Of a DNA stretch of 23,632 nucleotides, positions 14,769 through 22,496 are shown piece by piece. The translations under genes were made by a program, and so were the position numbers. The notes beneath the pieces were generated by a model, which was not told the origin of the DNA, did not search any database, and was given only the letters and a program-made list of their open reading frames with translations. The DNA lies in assembly GCA_964596535.1 (NCBI GenBank), contig CAZQUR010000043.1:1-23632 (forward strand). Reading direction: 5' to 3'. The DNA is from GCA-002779465 sp964596535. Its GTDB lineage: Bacteria; Desulfobacterota; Desulfobacteria; Desulfobacterales; UBA2156. Position 1 is the first letter of the stretch. The number at the start of each line of letters is the position of its first letter.

Positions 14769-15278
14769 ATGAAAAAGAAAATGAAGCAATTGGCAATCGT
14801 GGCATTTGTTGCGGTAATCGGTGCAGCACCTTTTGCCTTCGCCCATGGATGGTCCGGGGGCAACGGCTACGGCGGTCACATGATGGATCGCGGTTGGGGC
14901 GGCCACATGATGGGCCCCGGCTACGGCGGCCACATGATGGGCTACGGCCCCAGGGGCGGTTGGGACAACCGGGAGGACCTCGGCCTCAGCCGGAACCAGG
15001 TCGAACAACTGGAAGAGGCCCGAGAGGCCTTTTACCGGGAAAGCCGTGACCTGCGGGAGCGCATCGACGACAAGTCCTCGGAAATTCGCCGGGAGCTTGC
15101 CAAGGAAAACCCGGACCGGAACCGTATCTCGGTGCTGCAAAGGGAGCTTTCCGGGCTGGAAAGCGAGTTTGATCAGAAGCGGTTGGACCATGAGCTGGAA
15201 CTTAGAAAAATCGCCCCGGAAATCGGCGGCCGGTTTGAAGGCGGCTATGGCCCGGGCGCCGGCTGGTGCTGGCGATAA
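14769..15278 (+). CDS. Periplasmic ZraP/Spy-like metal-binding protein with GGHMM repeats
   Basis: A 169-residue exported protein; signal peptide MKKKMKQLAIVAFVAVIGAA...AFA ends near residue 25. The mature N-terminus carries three copies of GGHMM (35-39, 44-48, 53-57) within glycine-rich spacers, a likely Cu or Zn binding array. The rest (about 66-150) is a charged helical hairpin with LGLSRNQVEQL at 71-81, a degenerate LTxxQ motif, as in the Spy/CpxP/ZraP periplasmic chaperone and metal-sensor family. A single cysteine (167) lies in the C-terminal GWCWR. ATG at 14769 is preceded by AAGGAGG; a much longer upstream frame has no such support and would cross the sigma-54 promoter. First gene of the copper operon. 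It may buffer metal and protect envelope proteins under metal stress. Confidence 0.85.
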   Translation: MKKKMKQLAIVAFVAVIGAAPFAFAHGWSGGNGYGGHMMDRGWGGHMMGPGYGGHMMGYGPRGGWDNREDLGLSRNQVEQLEEAREAFYRESRDLRERIDDKSSEIRRELAKENPDRNRISVLQRELSGLESEFDQKRLDHELELRKIAPEIGGRFEGGYGPGAGWCWR

Positions 15279-15293
15279 CCGTTCCAACCCGAC

Positions 15294-15321
15294 AGGAGGC
15301 GTCTTTTCCGGGACGCCTCCT
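15294..15321 (+). promoter_or_regulatory. 10-bp intercistronic hairpin with anti-Shine-Dalgarno arm
   Basis: AGGAGGCGTC (15294-15303) and GACGCCTCCT (15312-15321) form a perfect 10-bp stem with an 8-nt loop between the ZraP-like gene and the next gene. There is no T tract. The left arm is identical to the ribosome-binding region of the ZraP-like gene (14756-14765), so the right arm could also pair perfectly with that site in the same mRNA. It may act as attenuator, mRNA 3'-end stabiliser or translational control element. Confidence 0.55.
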
Positions 15322-15363
15322 GATCGGTCCGGCCCGACAGCCGGAGAATAAGGAGAAACAAAG

Positions 15364-15750
15364 ATGAAACGCTATATTTTGATCGGATTGACGATGATTT
15401 TGCTGCCCCTTTCCGGAGCCGTTTTGATGAATTCCGCCGGCGCCGCCGAGGATACCCCTGTTCTTGCCATGATGGGCGGCGGAGGTATGGGCGGAGGCAT
15501 GGGAGGAGGTGGCGGCATGATGGGAGGACAAGAATACGGCGGATCAAGGGGACACATGGACCCAGGCCGGTACGGCCATGGGAATCAGCAAGGTCAAGGG
15601 CATTATCCGGAACGGTTTAACGAGGATCGTCACCGGTATGAGACGCCTTATCGTCAACAAGAAAAGGATTACCGGCGAAACGAACGATATCGACAAGAGG
15701 GACGGTTTCCGGAGAGCAACCCTTCGGAAAATGAGGGATCGAGTAACTGA
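15364..15750 (+). CDS. Secreted Met/Gly-rich small protein, function unknown
   Basis: A 128-residue protein with a clear signal peptide (about residues 1-28, ending SAGAA). The mature part opens with MMGGGGMGGGMGGGGGMMGG (36-55), then a Gly/His segment, and ends with a highly charged Arg/Tyr/Glu-rich tail (ERFNEDRHRYETPYRQQEKD and following). No catalytic motif is seen. Start at 15364 has AAGGAG at correct spacing. It lies second in the copper operon, between the ZraP-like gene and the DUF2933-like gene. The paired methionines suggest Cu(I) binding in the periplasm, by analogy with other Met-rich copper proteins; this is inference. It matches no family I can name. Confidence 0.8.
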   Translation: MKRYILIGLTMILLPLSGAVLMNSAGAAEDTPVLAMMGGGGMGGGMGGGGGMMGGQEYGGSRGHMDPGRYGHGNQQGQGHYPERFNEDRHRYETPYRQQEKDYRRNERYRQEGRFPESNPSENEGSSN

Positions 15751-15780
15751 AACCGGACACAACCACCGGGGAGTTTGGAA

Positions 15781-15969
15781 ATGAAACATCACATCTTAAT
15801 GCTGGCGGCCTGTCTTCTTCCTTTGGCGCTGCTGCTGTCTTTGTCTTCCATGGGCATCGAATCGAATGGCTTTTTTCTTCTCTTGCTCATCGGGTGTGTC
15901 GCCATGCATTTTTGGACAATGAAAGGCGACGGGCATAGAGGCAAAGGGAAAGGAGACGATCATGAATGA
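15781..15969 (+). CDS. Small membrane protein, DUF2933-like
   Basis: A 62-residue protein with two hydrophobic helices (about residues 5-23 and 30-46), the second containing GCVAMHFWTM, followed by a hydrophilic His/Lys/Gly tail (KGDGHRGKGKGDDHE). The Cys/Met-His end of the second helix and a short charged tail match the look of DUF2933 small membrane proteins, which commonly accompany copper ATPases and ICMT-type methyltransferases. ATG at 15781 follows GGGGAG; the TTG two codons upstream is less likely. Its last codons overlap the start of the methyltransferase gene by 8 bp, so the two are translationally coupled. The Cys-Met-His cluster may bind copper at the membrane; no direct evidence. 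Confidence 0.75.
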   Translation: MKHHILMLAACLLPLALLLSLSSMGIESNGFFLLLLIGCVAMHFWTMKGDGHRGKGKGDDHE

Positions 15970-16612
15970 TGCCGCAGCATTCCCGATCGGTGGACATTGG
16001 CCGGCGGCGATTCTTATGATCGTGCTCGTTTCCTGGATTCTGTATCGTTATCTGGCTCCGAGAAAGTTCAAGGAATGGCGGAATCTCGGTCTTGTTCAAG
16101 CCTTCGTCGTCGCCTTGTATGCGGAAATGTACGGATTCCCGCTGACCATTTACCTGCTCAGCCGCTATTTGCACCTGGACATTCCGTGGCTGCACATGCG
16201 GGGGCATCTCTGGGCCACGCTGTTGGGATACGGTGATACCGGCGCGGCCGTTGAAATGCTGCTCGGTTACAGTCTGATCCTTGTCGGTTTGTATCTGCTC
16301 ATTCAGGGCTGGCGTCTGATCCACCGGGCACAAAAAGAGGATCAATGGGTCACCTCAGGCCTGTATGGATACATGCGGCACCCCCAATATACGGGCATCT
16401 TCCTGGCCTTGGTCGGTCAGCTTATTCACTGGCCGACCGTGCCGACCCTCGTCCTCTTTCCGGTGATTGTCCTGGCGTATGTGGCTCTGGCCAAAAAGGA
16501 AGAAGCGCACATGATTCGGCGATACGGTATCGAATACCAAAACTACATGGATGCGGTCCCGCGCTTTTTTCCCGGGTCCAGGCAATGGCGACAGATCGCA
16601 AATGAGATTTGA
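15962..16612 (+). CDS. Membrane methyltransferase, ICMT/phospholipid methyltransferase (PEMT) family
   Basis: A 216-residue integral membrane protein with about five hydrophobic segments. The C-terminal third carries the family's SAM-binding signature: TSGLYGYMRHPQYTGIFLAL (131-150), then KKEEAHMIRRYGIEYQNYMDAVPRFFP (177-204) with the conserved Glu pair and Tyr residues. This is characteristic of isoprenylcysteine carboxyl methyltransferase-like and phosphatidylethanolamine N-methyltransferase-like bacterial proteins. The substrate cannot be told from sequence; in bacteria these genes recur beside copper ATPases and DUF2933 genes, as here. The start overlaps the preceding gene by 8 bp and the copper ATPase begins 15 bp after the stop, so all belong to one transcript. 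Confidence 0.87.
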   Translation: MNDAAAFPIGGHWPAAILMIVLVSWILYRYLAPRKFKEWRNLGLVQAFVVALYAEMYGFPLTIYLLSRYLHLDIPWLHMRGHLWATLLGYGDTGAAVEMLLGYSLILVGLYLLIQGWRLIHRAQKEDQWVTSGLYGYMRHPQYTGIFLALVGQLIHWPTVPTLVLFPVIVLAYVALAKKEEAHMIRRYGIEYQNYMDAVPRFFPGSRQWRQIANEI

Positions 16613-16627
16613 AGCCGGGAGGGACAT

Positions 16628-19078
16628 ATGAAAAATACTGCCGAATGGATAGACACAAAACACACGGTCACCGATCCGGTCTGTGGCATGAGTACCGAGT
16701 CGCCTGGTGCTTATGCGACCTACGACTACCAGGGAAAGACGTTCTATTTCTGCAGTCATCACTGCCTGGACAAATTCAAGGCCGATCCGGCTCGTTATGT
16801 CGCCGGTGATTCCGAAAGCATCACTTCCGTTTCCCCAAAGGCCGAAAAAGGGATCGTCTACACCTGCCCCATGCATCCGGAAATCCGTCAAAAACACCCC
16901 GGGGATTGCCCAAAATGCGGCATGGCCCTGGAACCGGATATGCCCGAAGTTTCAAGGGAGAAGACGGAATACACCTGCCCGATGCATCCGGAAGTGGTGC
17001 AGGACGGCCCGGGAGCGTGTCCCAAGTGTGGTATGGCCTTGGAACCCAAAACCGTGGAAGTTGCCGAGCAGGAAAACCAGGAATACCTTTTCATGAAAAA
17101 CCGATTCTGGGTCTCGGCCGTCTTTTCTCTTCCGGTGCTGATAATCGCCATGCGGGATTTTTTCGGCCTTGAAGTTCTGGGACAAACCTTTGGAAGCGGT
17201 TTTTTGCACTGGGCGGAATTCGCTCTGGCGACCCCCGTTGTTTTATGGGGTGGTTGGGTTTTTTATGTGCGGGCGTGGAGATCCATTGTGACCTGGAACC
17301 TGAACATGTTCACCCTCATCGGGCTGGGCACCGCCGTGGCCTATGGGTATAGCGTGGTGGCCGTATTCTTTCCGGAAATATTCCCGCCGTCATTCCGGTC
17401 AGAAGACGGTACGGTGGGAGTCTATTTCGAAGCGGCGGCCGTGATCGTCACCCTTGTCTTGCTCGGTCAGATGCTGGAGCAGCGGGCCCGCAGCCGCACG
17501 GGTGCGGCCATCAAAGCCCTGCTCGGGCTTGCCCCCAAGACCGCACGGCGTATTGAAGAAGACGGCACGGAACAAGACGTGCCGCTGGATCAAATTCAGG
17601 TAAACGACCGTCTGCGGGTTCGTCCCGGGGAAAAGATGCCGGTGGACGGACGTGTACTCGAAGGTTCCAGCAACGTGGACGAGTCGATGATCACCGGGGA
17701 ACCGATGCCCGTGGAAAAAAAGGAAGGTGATCCGGTCATCGGAGCCACGGTCAATGCGAAAGGGTCACTGGTGATCCAGGCGGAAAAAGTCGGCGCAGAC
17801 ACGGTGCTTTCCCAGATCGTCCACATGGTGGCCGAAGCCCAGCGGAGTCGGGCACCCATCCAGAAACTGGCCGATCTCGTGGCGGCCTATTTCGTGCCGG
17901 CGGTCATCGGGGTGGCCGTGATCGCGTTCATTGTATGGTCCCTGATCGGGCCTGAACCGAGTATGGCCTATGCCTTGATCGCAGCGGTTTCGGTCCTGAT
18001 CATCGCGTGTCCCTGCGCCCTGGGCCTGGCCACCCCCATGTCGATCATGGTGGCGACGGGCAAAGGTGCCACTTTTGGTGTTCTTTTCAAAGACGCCGAG
18101 GCCATCGAGACCATGCGTATGGTGGATACGCTGGTGGTGGACAAGACGGGTACCCTCACCGAGGGAAAGCCGAAACTGACGGATGTCATCACCGCCGAAG
18201 AATGGAGCCCTTCCGATTTACTCGCCCTTGCGGGGAGCCTGGAGCGGGGCAGTGAACATCCGCTGGCGGCGGCCATCGTTTCCGGAGCCGAAGAACGGGG
18301 GGTCACGCTGGAAAAGGCCCAACATTTCGACTCCCACACCGGAAAAGGGGTTTCCGGAAGCGTCAGTGGCAAGCCGGTTCTTCTGGGAAACCGGAGATTG
18401 CTCGAAGACTTCAAGATCTCCCTCGAAGCGATGGAAAAAGAGGCGGAAAAGCTGCGCGCCGAAGGAAAAACCGCCATGTACGTGGCCGTAGACGGCAAGG
18501 TCGCCGGCATTGTCAGTGTTTCGGATCCGATAAAGGAGACGACCCCGGAAGCCATCGATAAACTCCATAAAGAAGGCATCCGGATCGTGATGCTCACGGG
18601 CGACAACAAGGCCACCGCTAAGGCGGTGGCTGAAAAGCTGGGAATCGATGAAGTTGCAGCCGAGGTATTGCCCGAGGACAAGGTCAACACCGTGAAACGA
18701 TTCCAGGGGGAAGGAAAAATCGTCGCCATGGCCGGAGACGGCATCAATGACGCGCCGGCGCTGGCCCAGGCCCAGGTCGGCATCGCCATGGGAACGGGTA
18801 CCGATGTGGCCATGGAAAGCGCCCGGGTGACACTGGTCAAGGGCGATCTTCGGGGAATCCTCCGGGCGGTGCTCCTTTCCAAGGCCACCATGCGCAACAT
18901 CAAACAGAACCTGTTTTTCGCTTTCTTTTACAATGCGCTGGGGGTTCCGATCGCCGCCGGTATCCTTTATCCGATTTTCGGGCTCTTGCTTTCTCCAATG
19001 ATCGCTGCGGCCGCCATGAGCTTCAGTTCGGTATCGGTGGTCGGAAACTCACTGCGTTTGAAAAGCAAGGACATTTGA
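16628..19078 (+). CDS. copA: Cu(I)-translocating P1B-type ATPase with YHS and two CPMHP metal-binding domains
   Basis: An 816-residue inner-membrane ATPase that exports Cu(I) from the cytoplasm. The N-terminus lacks the usual GMTCxxC domain; instead it has a YHS domain (DPVCGM at 16-21, FYFCSHHC at 39-46) and two tandem heavy-metal-binding domains, each YTCPMHPE...CPKCGMALEP (about 78-103 and 115-140). The transport core has TGEP (356-359), the membrane motif CPC (461-463), phosphorylated Asp505 in DKTGT, SEHP (542-545) and GDGIND (703-708). YN in the seventh helix (768-769) and MSFSS in the eighth (797-801) identify the Cu(I)/Ag(I) P1B-1 class. The start follows GGGAGG. It is last in the first plus-strand operon; a sigma-70-like promoter lies just beyond. 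Confidence 0.96.
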   Translation: MKNTAEWIDTKHTVTDPVCGMSTESPGAYATYDYQGKTFYFCSHHCLDKFKADPARYVAGDSESITSVSPKAEKGIVYTCPMHPEIRQKHPGDCPKCGMALEPDMPEVSREKTEYTCPMHPEVVQDGPGACPKCGMALEPKTVEVAEQENQEYLFMKNRFWVSAVFSLPVLIIAMRDFFGLEVLGQTFGSGFLHWAEFALATPVVLWGGWVFYVRAWRSIVTWNLNMFTLIGLGTAVAYGYSVVAVFFPEIFPPSFRSEDGTVGVYFEAAAVIVTLVLLGQMLEQRARSRTGAAIKALLGLAPKTARRIEEDGTEQDVPLDQIQVNDRLRVRPGEKMPVDGRVLEGSSNVDESMITGEPMPVEKKEGDPVIGATVNAKGSLVIQAEKVGADTVLSQIVHMVAEAQRSRAPIQKLADLVAAYFVPAVIGVAVIAFIVWSLIGPEPSMAYALIAAVSVLIIACPCALGLATPMSIMVATGKGATFGVLFKDAEAIETMRMVDTLVVDKTGTLTEGKPKLTDVITAEEWSPSDLLALAGSLERGSEHPLAAAIVSGAEERGVTLEKAQHFDSHTGKGVSGSVSGKPVLLGNRRLLEDFKISLEAMEKEAEKLRAEGKTAMYVAVDGKVAGIVSVSDPIKETTPEAIDKLHKEGIRIVMLTGDNKATAKAVAEKLGIDEVAAEVLPEDKVNTVKRFQGEGKIVAMAGDGINDAPALAQAQVGIAMGTGTDVAMESARVTLVKGDLRGILRAVLLSKATMRNIKQNLFFAFFYNALGVPIAAGILYPIFGLLLSPMIAAAAMSFSSVSVVGNSLRLKSKDI

Positions 19079-19132
19079 CGGCAACCCGGAAACATCACGG
19101 AAAAGAGCAATCACAAAAGGCGGTGTGGCGCG

Positions 19133-19161
19133 TTGATTCTTTAATTACCATTACATATGAT
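19133..19161 (+). promoter_or_regulatory. Sigma-70-like promoter for the second copper gene group
   Basis: TTGATT (19133-19138), a 17-bp spacer, then TATGAT (19156-19161) gives a good match in the 138-bp gap after the ATPase gene. Transcription would start near 19168, inside a pair of GTGACAG repeats, ahead of a strong ribosome-binding site (AAAAGGAGG). Confidence 0.55.
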
Positions 19162-19164
19162 AGA

Positions 19165-19185
19165 GTGACAGAGAATATGTGACAG
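19165..19185 (+). repeat. Direct repeat GTGACAG x2 at the promoter start region
   Basis: GTGACAG occurs at 19165-19171 and 19179-19185, a 14-bp period immediately downstream of the -10 box. Two short repeats at about one and a third helical turns over a start site could be regulator half-sites; the protein is unknown. Confidence 0.35.
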
Positions 19186-19216
19186 GCGCAAACTTGCGGC
19201 AAAAGGAGGAAAAGAA

Positions 19217-19939
19217 ATGGAACACAAATGGATGAACAGACTGGCAATCGGAGTCGTTGTTCTCGGTGTCATCGGCCTTCTCGGCGTTCAGGCCGCCGTG
19301 GCCGTGGAAGAACATCATAACCCGCCGGCCGCGGGCGACAAAAAGGCCGATTCCCCCCAGCCGTCTCCCGCCGGGATGACGGCGAAACCCCAGGCCGGCT
19401 CCGGCCCGAAAATGATGGGCATGATGGGTGGCCAAGGCATGATGGGTGACCGGGGTATGATGAGCGGCATGATGGGTTCGGATATGATGGGCGGCGGTAT
19501 GATGGGCGGCGGTATGATGCGCGTGATGATGTCGCATATGATGGGAGGATCCGGCGGTATGGGCATGATGATGGGCCGAATGACCGGCAAGATGGGCGGT
19601 ATGATGGGGCCGAAGGCAGGGGCTGACGGGATGATGCAGATGGCCGGAATGCTGGAATCCCTGGATTTGACGCCGGAGCAGTGGGATAAGGTTCGGACCC
19701 TGGCCCGTGAACGCCTCGAAAAACTGGCGGACATGTGGGCGCAGCGGATGAAGGTTCGAATCGAACTGGCAAGCCTGCGCTGGGAAAAGGAAACGGATCT
19801 TGCCCGGATCAAGGCGCTCTTCGTCCAGGATGCGGAAGCCAAGGCCGATATGTTTATGGCAGGGATGACCTACCTCCGCGATCTTAAGGCAATGCTGACG
19901 CCGGAGCAACGCAAAGAGCTGGAAAGCCGCGGTTTTTAA
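19217..19939 (+). CDS. Met-rich periplasmic Spy/CpxP-family protein
   Basis: A 240-residue exported or membrane-tethered protein. The N-terminal hydrophobic segment (residues 9-30) is a signal sequence or anchor. Residues 54-145 contain 33 methionines, mostly as MM pairs spaced by glycine (GMM, GGGMM), with few other side chains: an extreme Cu(I)-binding-like tract. The C-terminal part is the Spy/CpxP LTxxQ domain with two exact motifs, LTPEQ at 151-155 and 227-231, in a helical region. ATG at 19217 follows AAAAGGAGG. It opens the second plus-strand group and precedes the adenosyltransferase-like gene by 58 bp. Probable role: periplasmic copper buffering or chaperoning during copper stress (inference from composition and neighbours). 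Confidence 0.87.
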   Translation: MEHKWMNRLAIGVVVLGVIGLLGVQAAVAVEEHHNPPAAGDKKADSPQPSPAGMTAKPQAGSGPKMMGMMGGQGMMGDRGMMSGMMGSDMMGGGMMGGGMMRVMMSHMMGGSGGMGMMMGRMTGKMGGMMGPKAGADGMMQMAGMLESLDLTPEQWDKVRTLARERLEKLADMWAQRMKVRIELASLRWEKETDLARIKALFVQDAEAKADMFMAGMTYLRDLKAMLTPEQRKELESRGF

Positions 19940-19997
19940 CCGCAGCGGAAGACTTCGGTCGCCGAAAGCGGTGAGCCGGAGACGGGGAAAACGAGAA

Positions 19998-20711
19998 ATG
20001 GGTATCAGCACCGCCAAAGGAGACGCCGGATCCACCAGCTTGTATCGGGGAGGGCGCGTTCCAAAACACCACCTGATCATCGAAGCCAACGGCGCCATCG
20101 ACGAGGCCATTTCCCATATCGGACTTGCACGAGCCTCGGTGATGGAACGGCGGATCCGGCGAATCCTGTTGCAGGTGCAGCAGGATCTTTTCGTCGTGGG
20201 GGCCGAGGTTTCGACTCCAAAACAAGAGAAACAACGGTTGAAGAAAACCATCACCCAAACCCACATACAATGGCTGGAAAAGTTGGTTGGTGATTTTGAG
20301 GAGGCCCTTGACTTACCCCCCGGATTTGTGGCCTTCGGTCAGAAAGAAAACGCCTCCCATCTGGATGTGGCCCGAACCTCGGTTCGAAGGGCGGAGCGGT
20401 TTGCCGTCAAGATGAAAACCGAGGGATTCATCCACAATCCACAGTTATTGCGATACCTGAATCGGTTGTCGGACCTGATTTTTCTTATGGCGGCCTTTGA
20501 GGAGTCGGATGCATCCAAGCGGGAAGCCGTCAAACGCCGGCTCGCGCTCAGCGGATGGCGGGAGCCGTTTTATAGACGCTGGTTTGTCATCACCGGTGCG
20601 CTTTTATTCGTACTGGCGGGCGTGATCGTCCTTCTTTTATTATTTCATGGTCAACCGACATCGGATCCGCTACAACGTCATATGGAGGCCATGGAACCCA
20701 TGCATCGATGA
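19998..20711 (+). CDS. PduO-type cobalamin adenosyltransferase domain with C-terminal membrane anchor
   Basis: A 237-residue protein. Residues 1-165 resemble PduO-type ATP:cob(I)alamin adenosyltransferases: the nucleotide loop KGDAGSTSLYRGGRVPK (7-23, slightly divergent from the usual KTGD), ANGAIDEAISHIGLARA (30-46), VQQDLFVVGAE, the signature ARTSVRRAER (125-134), and YLNRLSDLIFLMA (153-165). Unusually, a basic segment and one membrane helix (about 196-216) follow, then a short tail RHMEAMEPMHR that by the positive-inside rule would face the periplasm. ATG at 19998 is preferred to a GTG nine codons upstream. It lies 9 bp before the PcoA gene. No cobalamin genes are nearby, so the enzyme may have been repurposed within the copper system; true adenosyltransferase activity is unproven. 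Confidence 0.85.
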   Translation: MGISTAKGDAGSTSLYRGGRVPKHHLIIEANGAIDEAISHIGLARASVMERRIRRILLQVQQDLFVVGAEVSTPKQEKQRLKKTITQTHIQWLEKLVGDFEEALDLPPGFVAFGQKENASHLDVARTSVRRAERFAVKMKTEGFIHNPQLLRYLNRLSDLIFLMAAFEESDASKREAVKRRLALSGWREPFYRRWFVITGALLFVLAGVIVLLLLFHGQPTSDPLQRHMEAMEPMHR

Positions 20712-20720
20712 GAAAAAGAC

Positions 20721-22496
20721 ATGGCAACGCACAACATCCTATCCCGCAGGGCGTTTCTCAAGACAACGGGCGCAGGCCTTTTTCTGGCGGGCCTTTCCAT
20801 GAATCTGCCCTTGCCGGCGTGGGCGCGACCAAAAGCCTCTCCGGGCATCGGGGATATTGCCCCCCGGAATCATTATGGCCTGACCATCGCCTATTCCCCC
20901 ATTGAAATCGACGGCCGCCAAGGGAAAGCCACGAGTATCAACGGCACCGTCCCCGGTCCGCTGATCCGCCTAAAGGAGGGAGACACGGTGCAGCTGGACG
21001 TCACCAACCGGCTGGCCGACGCACCGCACAGCTCCATTCACTGGCACGGGATCCTGTTGCCCTTTCCCATGGACGGGGTTCCAGGGGTGACTTTCGACGG
21101 GATTCGAGCGGGGGAAACCTACCATTACCGCTTTCGGGTGGGCCAGGCCGGCACCTACTGGTACCACAGCCATTCCCGGTTCCAGGAGCAGACCGGCACT
21201 TACGGGCCGTTGATCATCGATCCTAAGAACGGCGAACCCTTTGCATACGACCGGGACCATACTATTGTCCTGTCCGACTGGTCCTTCGAGGACCCGGAAG
21301 TCATCTTCCGTAACATCAATCTCATGGGTCACTACTACAACGTGCAGCAGCGTACCGTCTGGGACTTTCTCGCCGACGCGGAGAAAAACGGCCTGACATC
21401 CACGTGGAAACGGCGCATGGCCTGGGCCCGGATGCGCATGAATCCGGTGGATCTTGCCGACGTGACCGGAGCGACCTACACCTACCTGATCAACGGCAAG
21501 TCTCCGGCCATGAACTGGACCGGCCTCTTCACGCCGGGGGAGGTCCTTCGACTCCGGGTGATCAACGCCGCCGCCGCCACCAACTTCGATCTCCGCATTC
21601 CGGGCCTGGACATGAACGTGGTCATGGCCGACGGGAAGGCGGTAAAACCGGTTCGAGTGGGCGAAATCCGCATCGGCGTGGCCGAAACCTATGATGTATT
21701 GGTCCGGCCGGAAAAGGAAGCGGCGTTTACGATCTTTGCCGAATCCCTGGACCGCAGCGGATACGCCCGGGGCACGCTGGCGCCCCGGCCCGGGATGGCG
21801 GGCCCTGTGCCGCCACGACGGCCACGGCCGGTGAGAACCCTGGAAGATATCGGAATGGACATGATGCTCGACGGCGAAGGGGGACACGATATGGGATCCA
21901 CGGGGCACGGCACAACGTCCATGGGACACGATGCGGGCCACACGATGGGCGCTTCCCGTAATAAACGACCGAAAGGCCCGGCGCCCCTTCTTTCCGAAAA
22001 ACACAACCCCAACGTGGCCATGGTGGTTTCTTCCCCCAAAGACCGGTTGGCCGAGCCCGGCATCGGCCTGGGGAACGACGGGTGGCGGGTGTTGACCTAC
22101 AAGGACCTGGTCTCTGACGAACCGCAGCCCTACGCCGCCGTCCCCGATCGGGAGATGACCATTCACATCACCGCCAACATGGAGCGCTACTTGTTTTCCT
22201 TTGACGGGAAGAAGTTTACGGAACACGAGGGTCCCTATCATTTCCGGCACAACGAACGACTTCGGTTATATCTTGTCAACCACACCATGATGGAACACCC
22301 CATCCACCTGCACGGGATGTGGATGCAGTTGGAAAACGGGGCAGGGAATCTCCCCTTTAAACACACGGTTCTCGTCAAACCGGGAGAGGTCATGTCGCTT
22401 TTGATCACCCCCGTCGAAAAGGGCGACTGGGCGTTCCATTGTCATCTGCTCTACCACATGGAAGCGGGCATGTTCCAGGTGGTACGGGTGAGCTGA
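20721..22496 (+). CDS. pcoA: Copper-resistance multicopper oxidase PcoA/CopA
   Basis: A 591-residue periplasmic multicopper oxidase of the PcoA/CopA plasmid-type copper-resistance family. A textbook twin-arginine signal SRRAFLK lies at 8-14. Copper ligands are complete: HWHG at 107-110, YWYHSHS at 146-152, HPIHLHG at 526-532 and HCHLLYHMEAGM at 573-584. A linker at about 378-410 is rich in Met and His (GMDMM, GHDMG, GHG, MGHDAGHTMG), a likely copper-loading segment typical of the family. The start has only a weak ribosome-binding site and is 9 bp after the adenosyltransferase-like stop, so coupling is likely. pcoB follows after 91 bp. It is a different subfamily from the CueO-like oxidase at 9505-11088. 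Confidence 0.95.
   Translation: MATHNILSRRAFLKTTGAGLFLAGLSMNLPLPAWARPKASPGIGDIAPRNHYGLTIAYSPIEIDGRQGKATSINGTVPGPLIRLKEGDTVQLDVTNRLADAPHSSIHWHGILLPFPMDGVPGVTFDGIRAGETYHYRFRVGQAGTYWYHSHSRFQEQTGTYGPLIIDPKNGEPFAYDRDHTIVLSDWSFEDPEVIFRNINLMGHYYNVQQRTVWDFLADAEKNGLTSTWKRRMAWARMRMNPVDLADVTGATYTYLINGKSPAMNWTGLFTPGEVLRLRVINAAAATNFDLRIPGLDMNVVMADGKAVKPVRVGEIRIGVAETYDVLVRPEKEAAFTIFAESLDRSGYARGTLAPRPGMAGPVPPRRPRPVRTLEDIGMDMMLDGEGGHDMGSTGHGTTSMGHDAGHTMGASRNKRPKGPAPLLSEKHNPNVAMVVSSPKDRLAEPGIGLGNDGWRVLTYKDLVSDEPQPYAAVPDREMTIHITANMERYLFSFDGKKFTEHEGPYHFRHNERLRLYLVNHTMMEHPIHLHGMWMQLENGAGNLPFKHTVLVKPGEVMSLLITPVEKGDWAFHCHLLYHMEAGMFQVVRVS

Noticed and set aside
17968..18903. Minus-strand frame of 311 codons inside the ATPase gene
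   Set aside because: Low-complexity Ser/Ala/Thr composition and full overlap with the ATP-binding core of the ATPase mark it as a shadow.
19125..19141. TGGCGC-like element as a sigma-54 promoter for the Met-rich Spy-like gene
   Set aside because: The -12 GC doublet is missing at the required spacing; a better sigma-70 promoter overlaps the region.
19151..20266. Long minus-strand frame of about 371 codons rich in His and Ala
   Set aside because: It is the antisense of the Met-rich Spy-like and adenosyltransferase-like genes; the His runs are simply the complement of repeated ATG codons.
20970..22250. Long minus-strand frame opposite pcoA
   Set aside because: It lies wholly antisense to a clear multicopper oxidase with all copper ligands, has no ribosome-binding site and no recognisable domain.
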